A stretch of 64,000 bases of DNA from Diogma glabrata (Eukaryota > Arthropoda > Insecta > Diptera > Cylindrotomidae): NCBI GenBank assembly GCA_963693315.1, contig OY856187.1, positions 112,941,746 through 113,005,745 of the forward strand. The letters are read 5' to 3'. Each line of letters starts with the position of its first letter. The first letter of the stretch is position 1. This document shows, in pieces, positions 1 to 10,990 of the stretch. A program made the position numbers and the translations under genes. The notes under the pieces are model-generated. The model had not been told where the DNA came from. It made no database searches and saw nothing but the letters and a program-made list of their open reading frames with translations.

Positions 1-3000
1 ATAAAGTTATGTTGTAAAGTCTTTACATCGCCAGACTATGGACGCATAACAGAATAAATGTTTAATCGTAAACGTCTATAGTAAATGTCAATCACATCTA
101 CATTGATCAAAAATGTTACTTGAGGTTAAATCTTATCCATAGCTGTTTATGTTAGCTAAAGAAAGATTTAATCAGTATTTTAACGGTCTAAATTGGGAAT
201 ATTTGTTCTATAAATCAGCGTCGAAATATAGGGTGGTATACATACACTTAAAATAACTTTTTTTTCATCAATAACTAAAAAACTGTGCATCGCAGAATTC
301 TAAAAAATGTTTCAATGTTTCTTAAATTAAGTGTTCTTTCAAATGAAACCCCATTCGTTTGTTCCAAAAAAAGTTTTTTTGCACTCCCCACACCCATCCT
401 CTAAACACACAGAAATATAATTATTTGAGAGTTCGCTATAATTTTCGTTCAAAATATAGCCAATTTCCTGTCTCCATGAATTTTTTCAATTTTTTCTGTC
501 AATCAGTGTCGAAACGTGGGGGGGGGGGGAACGGTCAGGAACTTGCACATTTTTTAGAATAACTCAAAAACGGTGTACCGGAAAATTCTAAAAAAAATTG
601 CCATGTTTTGGAAATTTTGTGTTCTTTCAAATGACACCCCACTCGCTTGGGTCAAAAAAAGTTTTTTTTTACCCTCTTTACACCCGTCCCCTAAACACAC
701 AGAAATATAATTATTTGAGAGTTCGCTATAATTTTCGTTCAAAATATAGCAAATTTCCTGTCTCTATGAATTTTTTCAATTTTTTCTGTCAATCGGTGTC
801 GAAACGTAGGGGGGGGGGAACGGTCTGGAATGTGCACATTTTTTAGAATAACTCAAAAACGGTGTACCGCAAAATTCTAAAAAAAATTGCAACGTGTTGG
901 AAATTTGGTGTTCTTTCAAATGATACCAAACTCGCTTGGGTCAAAAAAAGTTTTTTTTTACCCTCTTTACACCCATCCCCTAAATAAACAGAAATATAAT
1001 TATTTGAGAGTTCGCTATAATTTTCGTTCAAAATATAGCCAATTTCCTGTCTCTATGAATTTTTTCAATTTTTTCTGTCAATCAGTGTCGAAACGTAGGG
1101 GGGGGGGGGGAACGGTCTGGAATGTGCACGTTTTTTAGAATAACTCAAAAACTGTGTACCAGAAAATTCTAAAAAAAACTGCAACGTGTTGGAAATTTGC
1201 TGCTCTTTCAAATGATACCCCACTCGCTTGGGTCAAAAAAAGTTTTTTTTTACCCCCTTTACACCCATCCCCTAAATACACAGAAATATAATTATTTGAG
1301 AGTTCGCTATAATTTTCGTTCAAAATATAGCAAATTTCTCTATGAATTTTTTCAATTTTTTCTGTCAATCGGTGTCGAAACGTAGGGGGGGGGAACGGTC
1401 TGGAATGTGCACATTTTTTAGAATAACTCAAAAACGGTGTACGGCAAAATTCTAAAAAAAATTGCAACGTGTTGGAAATTTGGTGTTCTTTCAAATGACA
1501 CCCCACTCGCTTGGGTCAAAAAAAGTTTTTTTTTACCCCCTTTACACCCATCCCCTAAATACACAGAAATATAATTGTTTGAGAGTTCGCTATAATTTTC
1601 GTTCAAAATATAGCAAATTTCCTGTCTCTATGAATTTTTTCAATTTTTTCTGTCAATCGGTGTCGAAACGTAGGGGGGGGGGAACGGTCTGGAATGTGCA
1701 CATTTTTTAGAATAACTCAAAAACGGTGTACGGCAAAATTCTAAAAAAAATTGCAACGTGTTGGAAATTTGGTGTTCTTTCAAATGACACCCCACTCGCT
1801 TGGGTCAAAAAAAGTTTTTTTTTACCCTCTTTACACCCGTCCCCTAAACACACAGAAATATAATTATTTGAGAGTTCGCTATAATTTTCGTTCAAAATAT
1901 AGCAAATTTCCTGTCTCTATGAATTTTTTCAATTTTTTCTGTCAATCGGTGTCGAAACGTAGGGGGGGGGAACGGTCTGGAATGTGCACATTTTTTAGAA
2001 TAACTCAAAAACGGTGTACCGCAAAATTCTAAAAAAATGTGCAACGTGTTGGAAATTTGCTGCTCTTTCAAATGATACCCCACTCGCTTGGGTCAAAAAA
2101 AGTTTTTTTTTACCCCCTTTACACCCATCCCCTAAATACACAGAAATATAATTATTTGAGAGTTCGCTATAATTTTCGTTCAAAATATAGCAAATTTCCT
2201 GTCTCTATGAATTTTTTCAATTTTTTCTGTCAATCAGTGTCGAAACGTAGGGGGGGGGGAACGGTCTGGAATGTGCACATTTTTTAGAATAACTCAAAAA
2301 CTGTGTACCACAAAATTCTAAAAAAAATTGCAAAGTGTCTGAAATTTGGTCCTCTTTCAAATGACACCCCACTCGCTTGGGTCAAAAAAGTTTTTTTTCA
2401 CCCTTCCCCACCCCAATCCCTTAAAAACACAAAAATATATTTATTTGAGGGTTCGCTATATTTTTCGTTCAGAGTTTATCAAACTTCCTGTCTCTGTGAA
2501 TTTTTTCAAATTTTTCTGTTAATTAGGCTCGAAATGCAAGGGGGGGGACCAACTTTTTGTGTCACTTTATTGATAATAATTCAAAAACCATGCATTGCAA
2601 AATTCTAAAAAAAATGGCAATATTTCTAAAATCAAGTGCTCTTTCAAATGACACCCCACATGACCTGGTTTTAAATGATGTTTTTACCCCTTAACATTCC
2701 CACCCCTTTAATAAATATAGTTATGAGTGTCTGCCACTTTTCTATATTTTTCATTAAAAACCTCCTCAATTTTCTATCATTCCAAATATATTTCAAGATT
2801 TTCGATGAAGTAGGGTCGGAGTTAATCGGGGCAATAAAACATCCCGAAAACGTCATTTTTCAAAATTATACAAAAAATGGTGAGATGTAAAATTCCAAAA
2901 TATATTTTTAAAAAATGCTGAAATGAAGCCCTTTCATATGATACCCTACTCGTCTCGCTAAAAAAATGTATGTTTTCAAAGGCTTTACATCGTACCTCCT

Positions 3001-3010
3001 TAAAACAAAC
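1..3010. repeat. Interspersed repeat element, copy A, with tandem core
   Basis: The element runs off the left edge of the window. It has a left domain (1 to about 290), a tandem core (about 297-2600) and a right domain (about 2620-3010). Copy B, beginning near 46143, repeats the left domain closely (shared stretches include the 'taaatcttatccatagct' region and the 'aatcagcgtcgaaatatag' region), holds two to three core units and shows part of the right domain. The same order of parts at two places means this is a mobile or once-mobile element and not just local expansion. I recognise no protein. Elements with internal minisatellites are common among non-autonomous Helitrons, but no Helitron ends were identified for this copy. 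Confidence 0.7.
297..2600. repeat. Tandem array, ~289-bp unit, about 8 copies
   Basis: The anchor 'aaattctaaaaaa' recurs near 297, 584, 873, 1165, 1447, 1737, 2024, 2314 and 2600, giving spacings of 282-292 bp. Central copies are nearly identical and the outer ones more diverged, as expected from unequal exchange in the middle of an array. Each unit has a run of about 7-12 G after 'gtcgaaacgta' and a run of 7-9 T after 'gggtcaaaaaaag'. Open frames of 60-120 codons recur on both strands at the same phase in every copy; these follow from the repeat and I do not call them genes. Confidence 0.9.
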
Positions 3011-3149
3011 GAACACAACTTTATTTATTTTTTAACCCGCCATCTTGTGTGGATAGGATAGTTTTATAAGCACCTCAAATTTTAAGTTCATCGGATTAAT
3101 GGTTCACGAGATAATCGAAATAATGTGAAAAACACGTTGTACTCTCACC

Positions 3150-3182
3150 AATAGTGTTCCGTATAAAAAACGGAACCCTAAA
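3150..3182. repeat. Short hairpin at end of copy A, next to TMTC4 break
   Basis: GTTCCG, a T/A-rich loop, and CGGAAC form a 6-bp hairpin, followed by 'accctaa'. In the minus direction the TMTC4-like reading frame runs straight into this sequence and is lost. The hairpin therefore marks a transposon end or insertion edge that truncates the gene. This terminal pattern (AGGGTTCCG...CGGAAC) resembles insect MITE ends, but I cannot name the family. Confidence 0.35.
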
Positions 3183-4116
3183 AACTATAGTTCCAATCAA
3201 TCTGACATCCCTAACACTTTCCACCAATGTTAAGGAACCCAAAGCCCAATCAAAACTTAGCCAATCTGGACACATAAACAACCAACAATTTAAGGAATAC
3301 AAATAATTTTGTGTCAATATTCGTGTTTGAAGATGGTCATTTGCAGCAACTGGATTGTCCATTCTTTTAAATTTTGGATTTTCATAATTCATTATTTTTA
3401 AACGTAAATAAATTAAAATTAATGTAAATGTAAATAAAAAAAATTATTCTTATATATAAAAATGTAAATTTGTAGAATTTTTTTAAAATTAAAATTTTTT
3501 ATAACATCATAAATTACTAAAAATGGTAACAGTGTAATGCCATTTTCTTTGAACAAAATTGACAACGTGGTTATTATAAAAATTGGAATGAATAATAAAA
3601 TCTGGTTTGTTTTACTCGTAGCTTTGATAATCTTTATATAAATCCAAAATACCATTAGGAATGATATTGCCACCATCAATTCTGCTCTTCCAACAATTCC
3701 TGAAACAGCTTCTGTATGAATTGGATGTATCGCAAACAAAATTGCACCGATTGGTGGTATACTTTCACCCTGTTCTACTATCCCCGTGTAGAACTCTATC
3801 AATCCACAACTTATTAATACATGCAAAAATAAATTTATACATTTCATATAAATCGGATTCAAACCGAATAAATACTGTTCGATTCGAAACCTAAGTACAG
3901 TTAAGGGTCGATAAGATTTGTGGCTTGTGGTGTCTGTTAAATTATAACCCCAAAAATCATGTTCAAATAAATTTGATACGTTAATTGAGTTCAAATTAGT
4001 GACATCATAATTCCGTACAATAGCCACAGAATCATCAAAAACATAGTCGCCATTCAAAGAATATCCACAACAAACTAAACATAAAATGGTAACCAAAAAT
4101 AATGCTGATGCTTTTT
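3172..4116 (-). pseudogene. TMTC4-like O-mannosyltransferase, N-terminal membrane region fragment
   Basis: TMTC proteins are ER multi-pass membrane proteins that O-mannosylate cadherins and related proteins, with TPR repeats following the membrane part. This piece encodes the first luminal loop and several membrane segments. Visible landmarks are FDDS near the start, HDFWG, the TSHKSYRPLTVLRFR block, FAIHPIHTEAVSGIVGRAEL, LFKENGITLLP, then DNPVA, RILTQNYLYSLN and CPDWLSFDWALG. HDFWG with SHKSYRPLTVL and the CPDWLxFDW block point to TMTC4 over TMTC1-3. The 5' edge near 4116 fits a splice acceptor ('cccaataag'), so an upstream exon is likely. The frame is lost by one missing T in a run of eight (plus-strand A run at 3436-3443); one extra base would join the two blocks. 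The 3' side stops at about 3175 where repeat sequence begins. No TPR part is present. It could be a live gene with an assembly error, or a pseudogene. Confidence 0.75.
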
Positions 4117-5417
4117 CTTATTGGGAAGCGTCAACTTCCTTAAAATAGAAAACTATCACATTTTAACTTAATTTTATTAATAAGAAGCCCTTTGGCTTTT
4201 AACACAACAAACTTTTCCACTAAAACATCACCGACAGTAACTGTTTCGAATGATACACGGTTTTTAATAACAATGCAAGTATGGTTTCAACGTAACAAAA
4301 TATAACTAATAAGATGTTAATAAGCCAAAACTTTGATATATTAATATGTACACTCACATTAATATATGTTCTCGAGAATGGTAAATTACTCAGATCTAAA
4401 TAACCATACACATCGGAGGAAATTTTCTCAAAGGTTTCGACAAAAACAAACTTAAAATTCTTAATGGTTCTACTCACCTTTTTAGCAATCAAATAACTAA
4501 ATATTTAGCGATTAGATAACAATATAATTTTATTTAAAAGTTCACCAAACTAAACAACACGCACCATTTCACGATTCAAGATAAACTGAATTTCAACCTC
4601 AAGTCAACCTATTAAAATTGACTTTTAACGGCAAAGAAAAAAAACCAATCCAGTCTGGGTCATAAAACAAATAACATAGGGTGGATCATTCGTACTACCA
4701 TTAATGATAGTACAGTGGAGCCACGAGATGCTCGCAACCCAAAATTTGGAAGAAAATCTCACCGCATTATTATTTCTTTTTATCTTTAAAATCGATTTCA
4801 TTACACGTGTCAGTCCAAGTCGATGAGTACAAGATTAATCGCCGGTTTGAGAAATTCCAGGTGTCAATGCAATGCTAGAAATTGCGTCGCTTGCAGACGA
4901 AAAAACTCACAGTGGCCTCTGGCTTAGGAAAATCTCTAATATGAATATAGGTTCAACGAATCATGTAGAATTATCAGAAAATTAGAATGTAATAAAAAAT
5001 TCATTCAAACACAATAAGGAATAATAAAAAGAAATAAACTTAACTTAATGAATGTTGATTGCAGAAGATCCAATTACACTTGTCCAATAAACAACAATCC
5101 AGACAGCCCAGTAGCAACGTAAACTGATCAAAATTTATCACAAATTCCTTGAATTAGGTCCACAGCATCCAACTGATAATAAACATATGTATTGATTCAG
5201 ACAAAACAGCATTAGTATATCCTTTTTAATATTCTTGTTACACAAAGCAACTTTCATTTTTAACAACAGACCTTTAGATTTTAGCAACACGCGCCCAAGC
5301 TCCTTTCGTTTTTAGTTTTTTATTCTTGCTCAGACCTCAATACTTTTACTATTGAAATAATTAATTATACCATTCCTTTTATTTTTATTGTGTATGTATT
5401 TCACTGATACAGCGTAT
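4117..5417. other. Region without a recognised gene
   Basis: AT-rich sequence between the TMTC4-like fragment and a candidate solo LTR. It may hold an upstream intron and first exon of the TMTC4-like gene, but I could not identify an exon. The only coding-like detail is a 34-codon frame at 4823-4927, listed separately. Confidence 0.5.
4823..4927 (+). CDS. Very short Cys-rich open frame, unknown
   Basis: Starts ATG and ends TAG after 34 codons. It contains a compact cysteine cluster, C-Q-C-N-A-R-N-C-V-A-C, with flanking arginines (spacing C-x-C-x4-C-x2-C). Such clusters occur at the C-terminus of some transposon polyproteins and in small zinc-binding proteins. I cannot assign this one, and a chance frame is quite possible at this length. 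Nothing around it supports expression. Confidence 0.15.
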   Translation: MSTRLIAGLRNSRCQCNARNCVACRRKNSQWPLA

Positions 5418-6061
5418 TGTTACGTTTTTCCAAACTTACTATGAATTGGCCTTACTTTCAATTCGATAAACGTAATTCCCAATCTCTTCCTGAGTTCGAT
5501 CACTGATTAGTAAGCACAAACACCAGGTTTTATTTAGTATTTAACACCTTAATTGTTCCACAACAGCAGGAAAACAATACAGCAAACAATATTCCTAACT
5601 AGAATATTCTTTCAACAGCTTCAGAAACTCCAGCGATTGATTGTAGAAATTTCCAGTAATACAACGTTTAAAATAATACACAACATATTTCTTCTCAATA
5701 ACACTTAAAACTTTATTCACAAAAAATAATTTTAAATATCACTTTTATAATTCTCACTTCACTATCGCAGGTTTAAAATAAAACTAATTCCTATTCTACA
5801 CAAGGCAATTGCTTATATACATTCTGCTTAATATCTAGAAAATTCGAGGTCACTTTTTAGAAACCTTGAGAAAATATTAGAATATTCGATTATTTTACGT
5901 TACGTTGATTTGATTCATAAAATGATTCAATTTTATTCATTGTTGACCCAAGTTCTAAGAAGAACAACAACAACATTATTCATTTCATTAACCCCCTGTA
6001 GTATTTTGTTGATTTTCCTGGAAGTGACCGTAATCGTATAAAATTTTCTGTAATCGTAACA
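5418..6061. mobile_element. Candidate solo LTR, TGTTACG...CGTAACA
   Basis: The segment begins TGTTACG and ends CGTAACA, the 5'-TG...CA-3' inverted form usual for LTRs. The flanks (GTAT on the left, ATAT on the right) match in only three of four bases, so the target duplication is imperfect or the ends are off by a base. The first ~220 bp recur at 22999-23215 in the same orientation, including 'aagcacaaacaccaggtttta' and 'cagcaaacaatatt'. No internal retrotransposon coding sequence adjoins it. Confidence 0.5.
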
Positions 6062-6940
6062 ATATAATAAAGTATTTATATCTTATTACAAAACAAATAG
6101 CTAAATTATATTTTTTTTTGTTCTAATAGATCAATTTTTGTTTGATTTTTTTCTTTGATTACAGTTTTTTTCCTGATTTTAAACCAAACACAAAACACTA
6201 CCATTTACAATCATGATCTCTTGTCTCAAAAATTTATATATGAAATCAAAATGTTTAAATTTATGTATCAAAATTATTTCAATTAAATTTTAATCAACTT
6301 TTTCTTTAAATATTTTTAAATTATTGTTGAAGACCAAAAACTTAATTAATCAAGAAAAAACACTAGTTAATTTTATTCCAAAAATCAAAAATGGACTGAC
6401 TAGTATATATGAAATAACAATGCTTATATTAGAAACCTAGCTAAAAATAAGAAAAGAAAAACAAATACACATCCAATCATTTTCTCTTCATTATATTATT
6501 TTCGTTACCTTTCAGGAGACTACTAGTATTTTCATCACTTTATTTACATTAAAAAACATTTTGCGCCTAAACAAAACTAGGTGTCAGTCTGTTATGACAT
6601 CATACACAAAAAATTAACGAAACCACAATATCTTTAATGACTATTGTAAAAAAACTAGCAAACAAACCAGCTTGTTCATCGAAACAAATATAATAGAAAC
6701 CAATTTATTGCAAAAAAAAACGAGACAATAAATCGATTTTTTTTTTCGATTTGAGGTTTTTGTTTATAAAATAAAACAATGATGTCATCGTATGAACTTT
6801 GATTGATGGAATAAAGAATACAGAAATGAATTAGTGTATTTATTGCGCTAAAGGTTTTGTTTGAATTTATATTTCTTATACTCTGATAGAAGATTAAATG
6901 TTTTTATTTTTTAAATGCAACATGCTGCGGCATAAAAAAA
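6062..6940. other. AT-rich region, nothing recognised
   Basis: No reading frame with recognisable motifs and no clear inverted or tandem repeats between the candidate LTR and the Penelope-like element. Confidence 0.5.
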
Positions 6941-6944
6941 TTAA

Positions 6945-8236
6945 ATGAACTAATGGAAGATAATCAAGCAAAAAATCAAGAAGAAGAACAACCGCACAAG
7001 GAAATTACTTCCCACGCCAGTTTTTCAAATTTTGCTGCAACAGTATTCCGACAACGAAGTGGATTTAGATATACATTTTGCACCATCAATTAAAGGCACC
7101 AAAAACCAGTACGAGGATCTTACATGTGATGTAGAAACCGCACTACATGAAGAATCGATTGAGTTAAAGTTAGGATGTATATTTTTGCTTCAACAACATG
7201 TAAGTACCAATTGTTATAATGTTCTAACTTTAAATCGCTTATTAAAATCCAATAAAGGAAGGATCGTTGAAGATGTTTTCATAGTTTTTAAGGCTGACAA
7301 AGGCAACACAATAACGGTACTTAATAAAAGTGATTAGAATAATAAAATCCTAGATTTTATTAATGAAAGTCAAGCAACTCTTTAAGGTAGCTGTAAGCTG
7401 TTGTTTAAGAGATAGCAAAAATTTGTTTCAAAATGAAGATTGGCGTTAGAGCGTAATGAATGGTTTTGCACCTTCTCGCTATGGTTTACCAAAATTTCAT
7501 AAAATTGACATGCCTGTTCGCCTTATAGTTGCATATCGCAAGGAGCCAGCATTAAAACTGTATAAGAGATTCTATGATTTTTTTATTAATTACACTACAT
7601 TTTCCTCTACGCATTCGGTTAAAAAATTCGGTTGATTTTATTACAAAACCTGATGCTACAAAATATTTGCCTAAGTCAAAGCTAGTTTCATTTGATGTCA
7701 AGAACTAGTTCACATCCGTTGCAGTTGATTTTCTATTGAACAAATATTTCCGGTACTTGGAGTAAGACATTTTAGATGTGATAAGAAGAGAATTTTTAAT
7801 TGTTGCATTGAACAAAATTATTTTTGGTTTAATTCACAGTATTAAAAATTTTCGGATGGTTTACCAATGGGTTCAACACTATCTCCTCTAATGGCAGATA
7901 TCTTTATGAGACATCTCGAAGTATCAATTCTGTTATCAACTAATTCGTATTTCCAAAATATAGTGTTTTGGTACAGATATGTGGATGACATTTTGCACTA
8001 CTGGAGTGGTAAGGACAGATTGTTTGATTGTTTTTTAGATTGGCTCAATTCCCAGTTTAACACTATCAAATTTTTTCGGGAATTTGAATCAAATTACCCA
8101 CTTAATTTCTTAGACATTACAATCACTCAGATAGATTTCAAGCTAGCTTCTAACATTTTAAGAAAACTGACCTACTCCGATGCCATTATTCCTGCTACCT
8201 CCAGCCATCCATTAAATAAAACACCATCTGTTTTAT
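6945..8236 (+). pseudogene. Penelope-like element, reverse transcriptase part
   Basis: Penelope-like elements are retroelements whose single polyprotein joins a telomerase-related reverse transcriptase to a GIY-YIG endonuclease. In order are seen: FAPSIKGTKNQYEDL and ETALHE (N-terminal region, about 7078-7155), FKADKGNTITVLNKSD (near 7290-7335), YGLPKFHKIDMPVRLIV (7480-7530), HSVKNSVDFI and KLVSFDVKN (7605-7710), DGLPMGSTLSPLMADIF (7855-7905), FWYRYVDDIL with an intact catalytic YVDD (near 7965-7995), then NYPLNFLDITI and LRKLTYSDAIIPATSSHPLN (8090-8220). Stops and frame changes between 7337 and 7860 mean it is dead. The protein breaks at 8236, where a DNA transposon sits, and resumes after 10345. 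Confidence 0.85.
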
Positions 8237-10345
8237 CCCAAGTAACAAATTTTGTTTACAAATTTATTACAGTACATTTACTCTGTAATCGTAAAGTTAC
8301 AGTGGTAACTGTACCGTAAACGTTCAGTAAGTGTTTCGTATACATTTTGGGGAATAATTTTGGCTTTTACTGAACGTTTACGGATATCAATTTGCGTAAG
8401 AATTATGTATGATTACAAACACGTTCGTAGTGTTACAGAAAGCAAAATGTATGCGATTTTAATCACTACGGATTAATTACAAAAAAGATACAATCTCATA
8501 CTTTAATACGAAGTTTTAGATGATATTTTGTAAACAAAAAATATAAATAAGTATACAAATACAATAATATATTTTATGTTTATGAAATGCAAATATTATA
8601 TTTTGGCATAACTAATTTTGTATAGTTGGATGTCAAAATTTACAAACGAATAATAAAATTTCGATTAAATTTTGGAAATACTTTTAAATTAATAATGCGC
8701 CATAAAAATAATAAATTATTAAATATAATTTTAAAAAAAATTTTATATGTCAATTTATTTTAGAGGGATAAAATTATATAAAATTTATTTTATTATTTTC
8801 ATAAATTTAAGTTTTTCTAAAATACTTATAACATAAGTTATAAAACCCAATAAAGTTTTATTAAATGTATTTTGTTATTTTTTTTAAATACAGTCAAATA
8901 TTAATATTGCATAAAAATGGCTGAATTTTCAATTGTAAGCTTTCAAATACAAGGTAGCCCTATGTAGATATACAGAGAGTGCACAGAATATATACATTTA
9001 CATTTTATTTACATTTACACGTCCATATTTAAAATGTTAACATGTTAACGTAATGTAAACGCTATGTGTTTGATCTGTAAACATAATCATACAATTACAA
9101 CTTCCAACTCAAAGAGTTTACATGTATAAATTATGTAAACGTTTGGTATTAGCCTCGTTGTTGTGCATTTACATTTACACCTTCCTTTTACAAATATTTA
9201 CTTGTATATGTTTTGTAAAAGCTTTGTATAAATCCTTTTACAACTTTTGACGTTTGTGAAATAAACAAAAGTGACATTTATTTTTTATTTGGTACAAGCA
9301 ATCCTCATGCACTTAACTTTGGTATATGTCCAAATTTTTTTTTACATAAACGGGGTGTGGGAGACTATGTACATTTGAACCTACACAATTATTTATATTT
9401 ACATATGTTAATAAATTAGTCAATGTAATCCTGGCATTGCGATTCGGCCAGATCTAAATATAATAAGTTTAAATGTATCTTGTAATTATCTTACGAAATT
9501 TTGCCTCATAGTGTTCTAAGCTTGGCATTGTTGGACTACAATAAAATGCAAATGGTCTCCGACCAAAATTCTTTTTGCTATTAAAAATGGGAAGGCCATC
9601 AATGTTAAAGGTAACTGAAATATTAATTAAGTGATCCAAATTCGAAAACTTCAACCAACGTATTAGCTCATAATACCAAAGCTTTCCACTACCCGTCAAA
9701 ATAATATTTATATTTTGAAGTGTTTTCAATAATTTTCGGGGATCCTTTGGTTATAAATTAAATCCACGAAACTTTAAAATCACAAGTGACTCTTAAATTA
9801 ATTATGACTTAAGATTCGATTAACTAATGCCCAATATATTGAGTCGTCTATCACTGAAAGTTAGATATAAATTTCTTTATCATCGCACGATGGAAACAGA
9901 CATCTTTTATTAAACAAAAAATTTTGACTTAAGAAAACTGTATAAATTATGTGACAGTATAAATACATTCCTAATGTAAATGTCCCGTAAATATACGGTA
10001 AGTATATAAGTTCTCAATAAAATAAAGTTTTGTAATTAATCTGTAAATGTAAAAATACATTTACATGGCCAACGTTTAGTATATTTACAATGTAGCTATA
10101 AGCTCTCGTAGACTTTACACAATGTAGTCATTTTGTAGAAGTAATAATACAGTTACATAGTACATAATCAGAAACGTTACATTCGAAGCTATAAGTTTAC
10201 TACTACACTGTAGCTTTACTGTGTACAATCAGAAACAATATTTTGTAGAAGTATAAATACCGCAACCTATTTTGAGTACAGTATGTGTTCCGTAAATAAA
10301 ACAGCAAAAGTTTGTGACTATAATATATACAAAATGTTACTTGGG
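8237..10345. mobile_element. 2.1-kb DNA transposon inserted in the Penelope-like element
   Basis: Inverted ends are CCCAAGTAACA at 8237 and TGTTACTTGGG ending at 10345. The flanking AT on both sides could be a 2-bp target duplication. Removing the element brings the two halves of the Penelope-like polyprotein back together (SHPLN... then RLISIPMS). Both subterminal regions are dense in short direct and inverted motifs (GTAAACGT, ACGTTTAC, TTTACATTTACA). An internal minus-strand ORF remnant (9469-9840) belongs to the same transposase-type family as the ORF in the 25156-28456 element. The central part is AT-rich with no other coding. Confidence 0.75.
9469..9840 (-). pseudogene. Transposase-family protein remnant
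   Basis: The remnant reads, from the high-coordinate side, a degenerate LVILKFRGFNL, then PKDPRKLLKTLQNI, GSGKLWYYEL, and FNIDGLPIFNS followed by PFAFYCS. This order (a WAL/LLxIL region, LPKDxRTLLKTP, GxGxxWYYGL, FNIDGLPLFKSS, then PFxxxxYCG) is one I associate with a large group of uncharacterised transposon proteins in insects and cnidarians. Its layout recalls animal CACTA/EnSpm-like transposases, but that assignment is my inference. One in-frame stop lies before PKDP, and only the middle of the usual protein is present, so it is a fossil. Confidence 0.5.
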
Positions 10346-10990
10346 ATGCCTCTCTTGAGCGACTTATCAGTATACCAATGTCTGTTGCTAACTATAACAA
10401 GGAACTTAAAACAATTCTTGCAATAGCATACAAAAACGATTATAATAGAAAGACTGTATTGCTTAGGAAAAAACAAAGACAAAAAATTCTTCATAATATC
10501 AACCTGGTCATTAGAGATTCCTCAAGTAAATGGCAACGAGTAGGATAGGTAGGAAAAATCAGTACCAAACTTGGTCATTTCACCAAAAAATATTCTAATT
10601 AAAAATCCGTGCTTTCCAACCATAATACTTTAAAAAACACTCTTTTTAATAGTAAAACAAAACGTGATTCTTAAAAAACTCTGGTTTCTATGATATTAAC
10701 TGCAATGATTGTTCATTCAAATATGTCGGCCAGACGGGAAGGAATTTTAAAGTTAGAGTCAAAGAACATCTAGCGGCTATTAAACAAGCTAGTAGAGATT
10801 CTGCTCTGGCAAACCATGTGATTGTCTCAAATAGAAACAGCTCGAGACGTTAAACAACTAAAGTGAGCTGATTACCCGTTTAAAAATTCCACTCGAACCA
10901 AAGCACCATCATCGAAAAAACTCTTTTTAAAACTAATTAATCAAAACAGTTTTAACAGAAATTGCTCATTAATCACCTGCCATTAAAAAA
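10346..10990 (+). pseudogene. Penelope-like element, C-terminal part with GIY-YIG endonuclease
   Basis: This continues the polyprotein interrupted at 8236. RLISIPMSVANYNKELKTI and AIAYKNDYNRK (10360-10450) form the post-RT thumb/linker region. From 10680 a GIY-YIG nuclease domain is readable: SGFYDINCNDC, then FKYVGQTGRNF and RVKEHLAAI (to about 10780), ending with SALANHVI. GFYDI...YVGQT is the GIY-YIG motif pair, with the R and EH residues that follow it in this family. Several stops lie between the thumb and the nuclease domain and after 10850, so the gene is inactive. This is the endonuclease-positive Penelope type. Confidence 0.85.

Noticed and set aside
359..2287. Repeated open frames of 60-120 codons on both strands
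   Set aside because: They recur at the same phase in each 289-bp unit on both strands and contain homopolymer-encoded Phe, Lys and Gly runs; they are repeat-derived, not genes.
4220..4492. 90-codon minus-strand frame as first exon of the TMTC4-like gene
   Set aside because: The position is suggestive and it has a hydrophobic stretch, but no TMTC4 N-terminal similarity or matching splice donor was evident.
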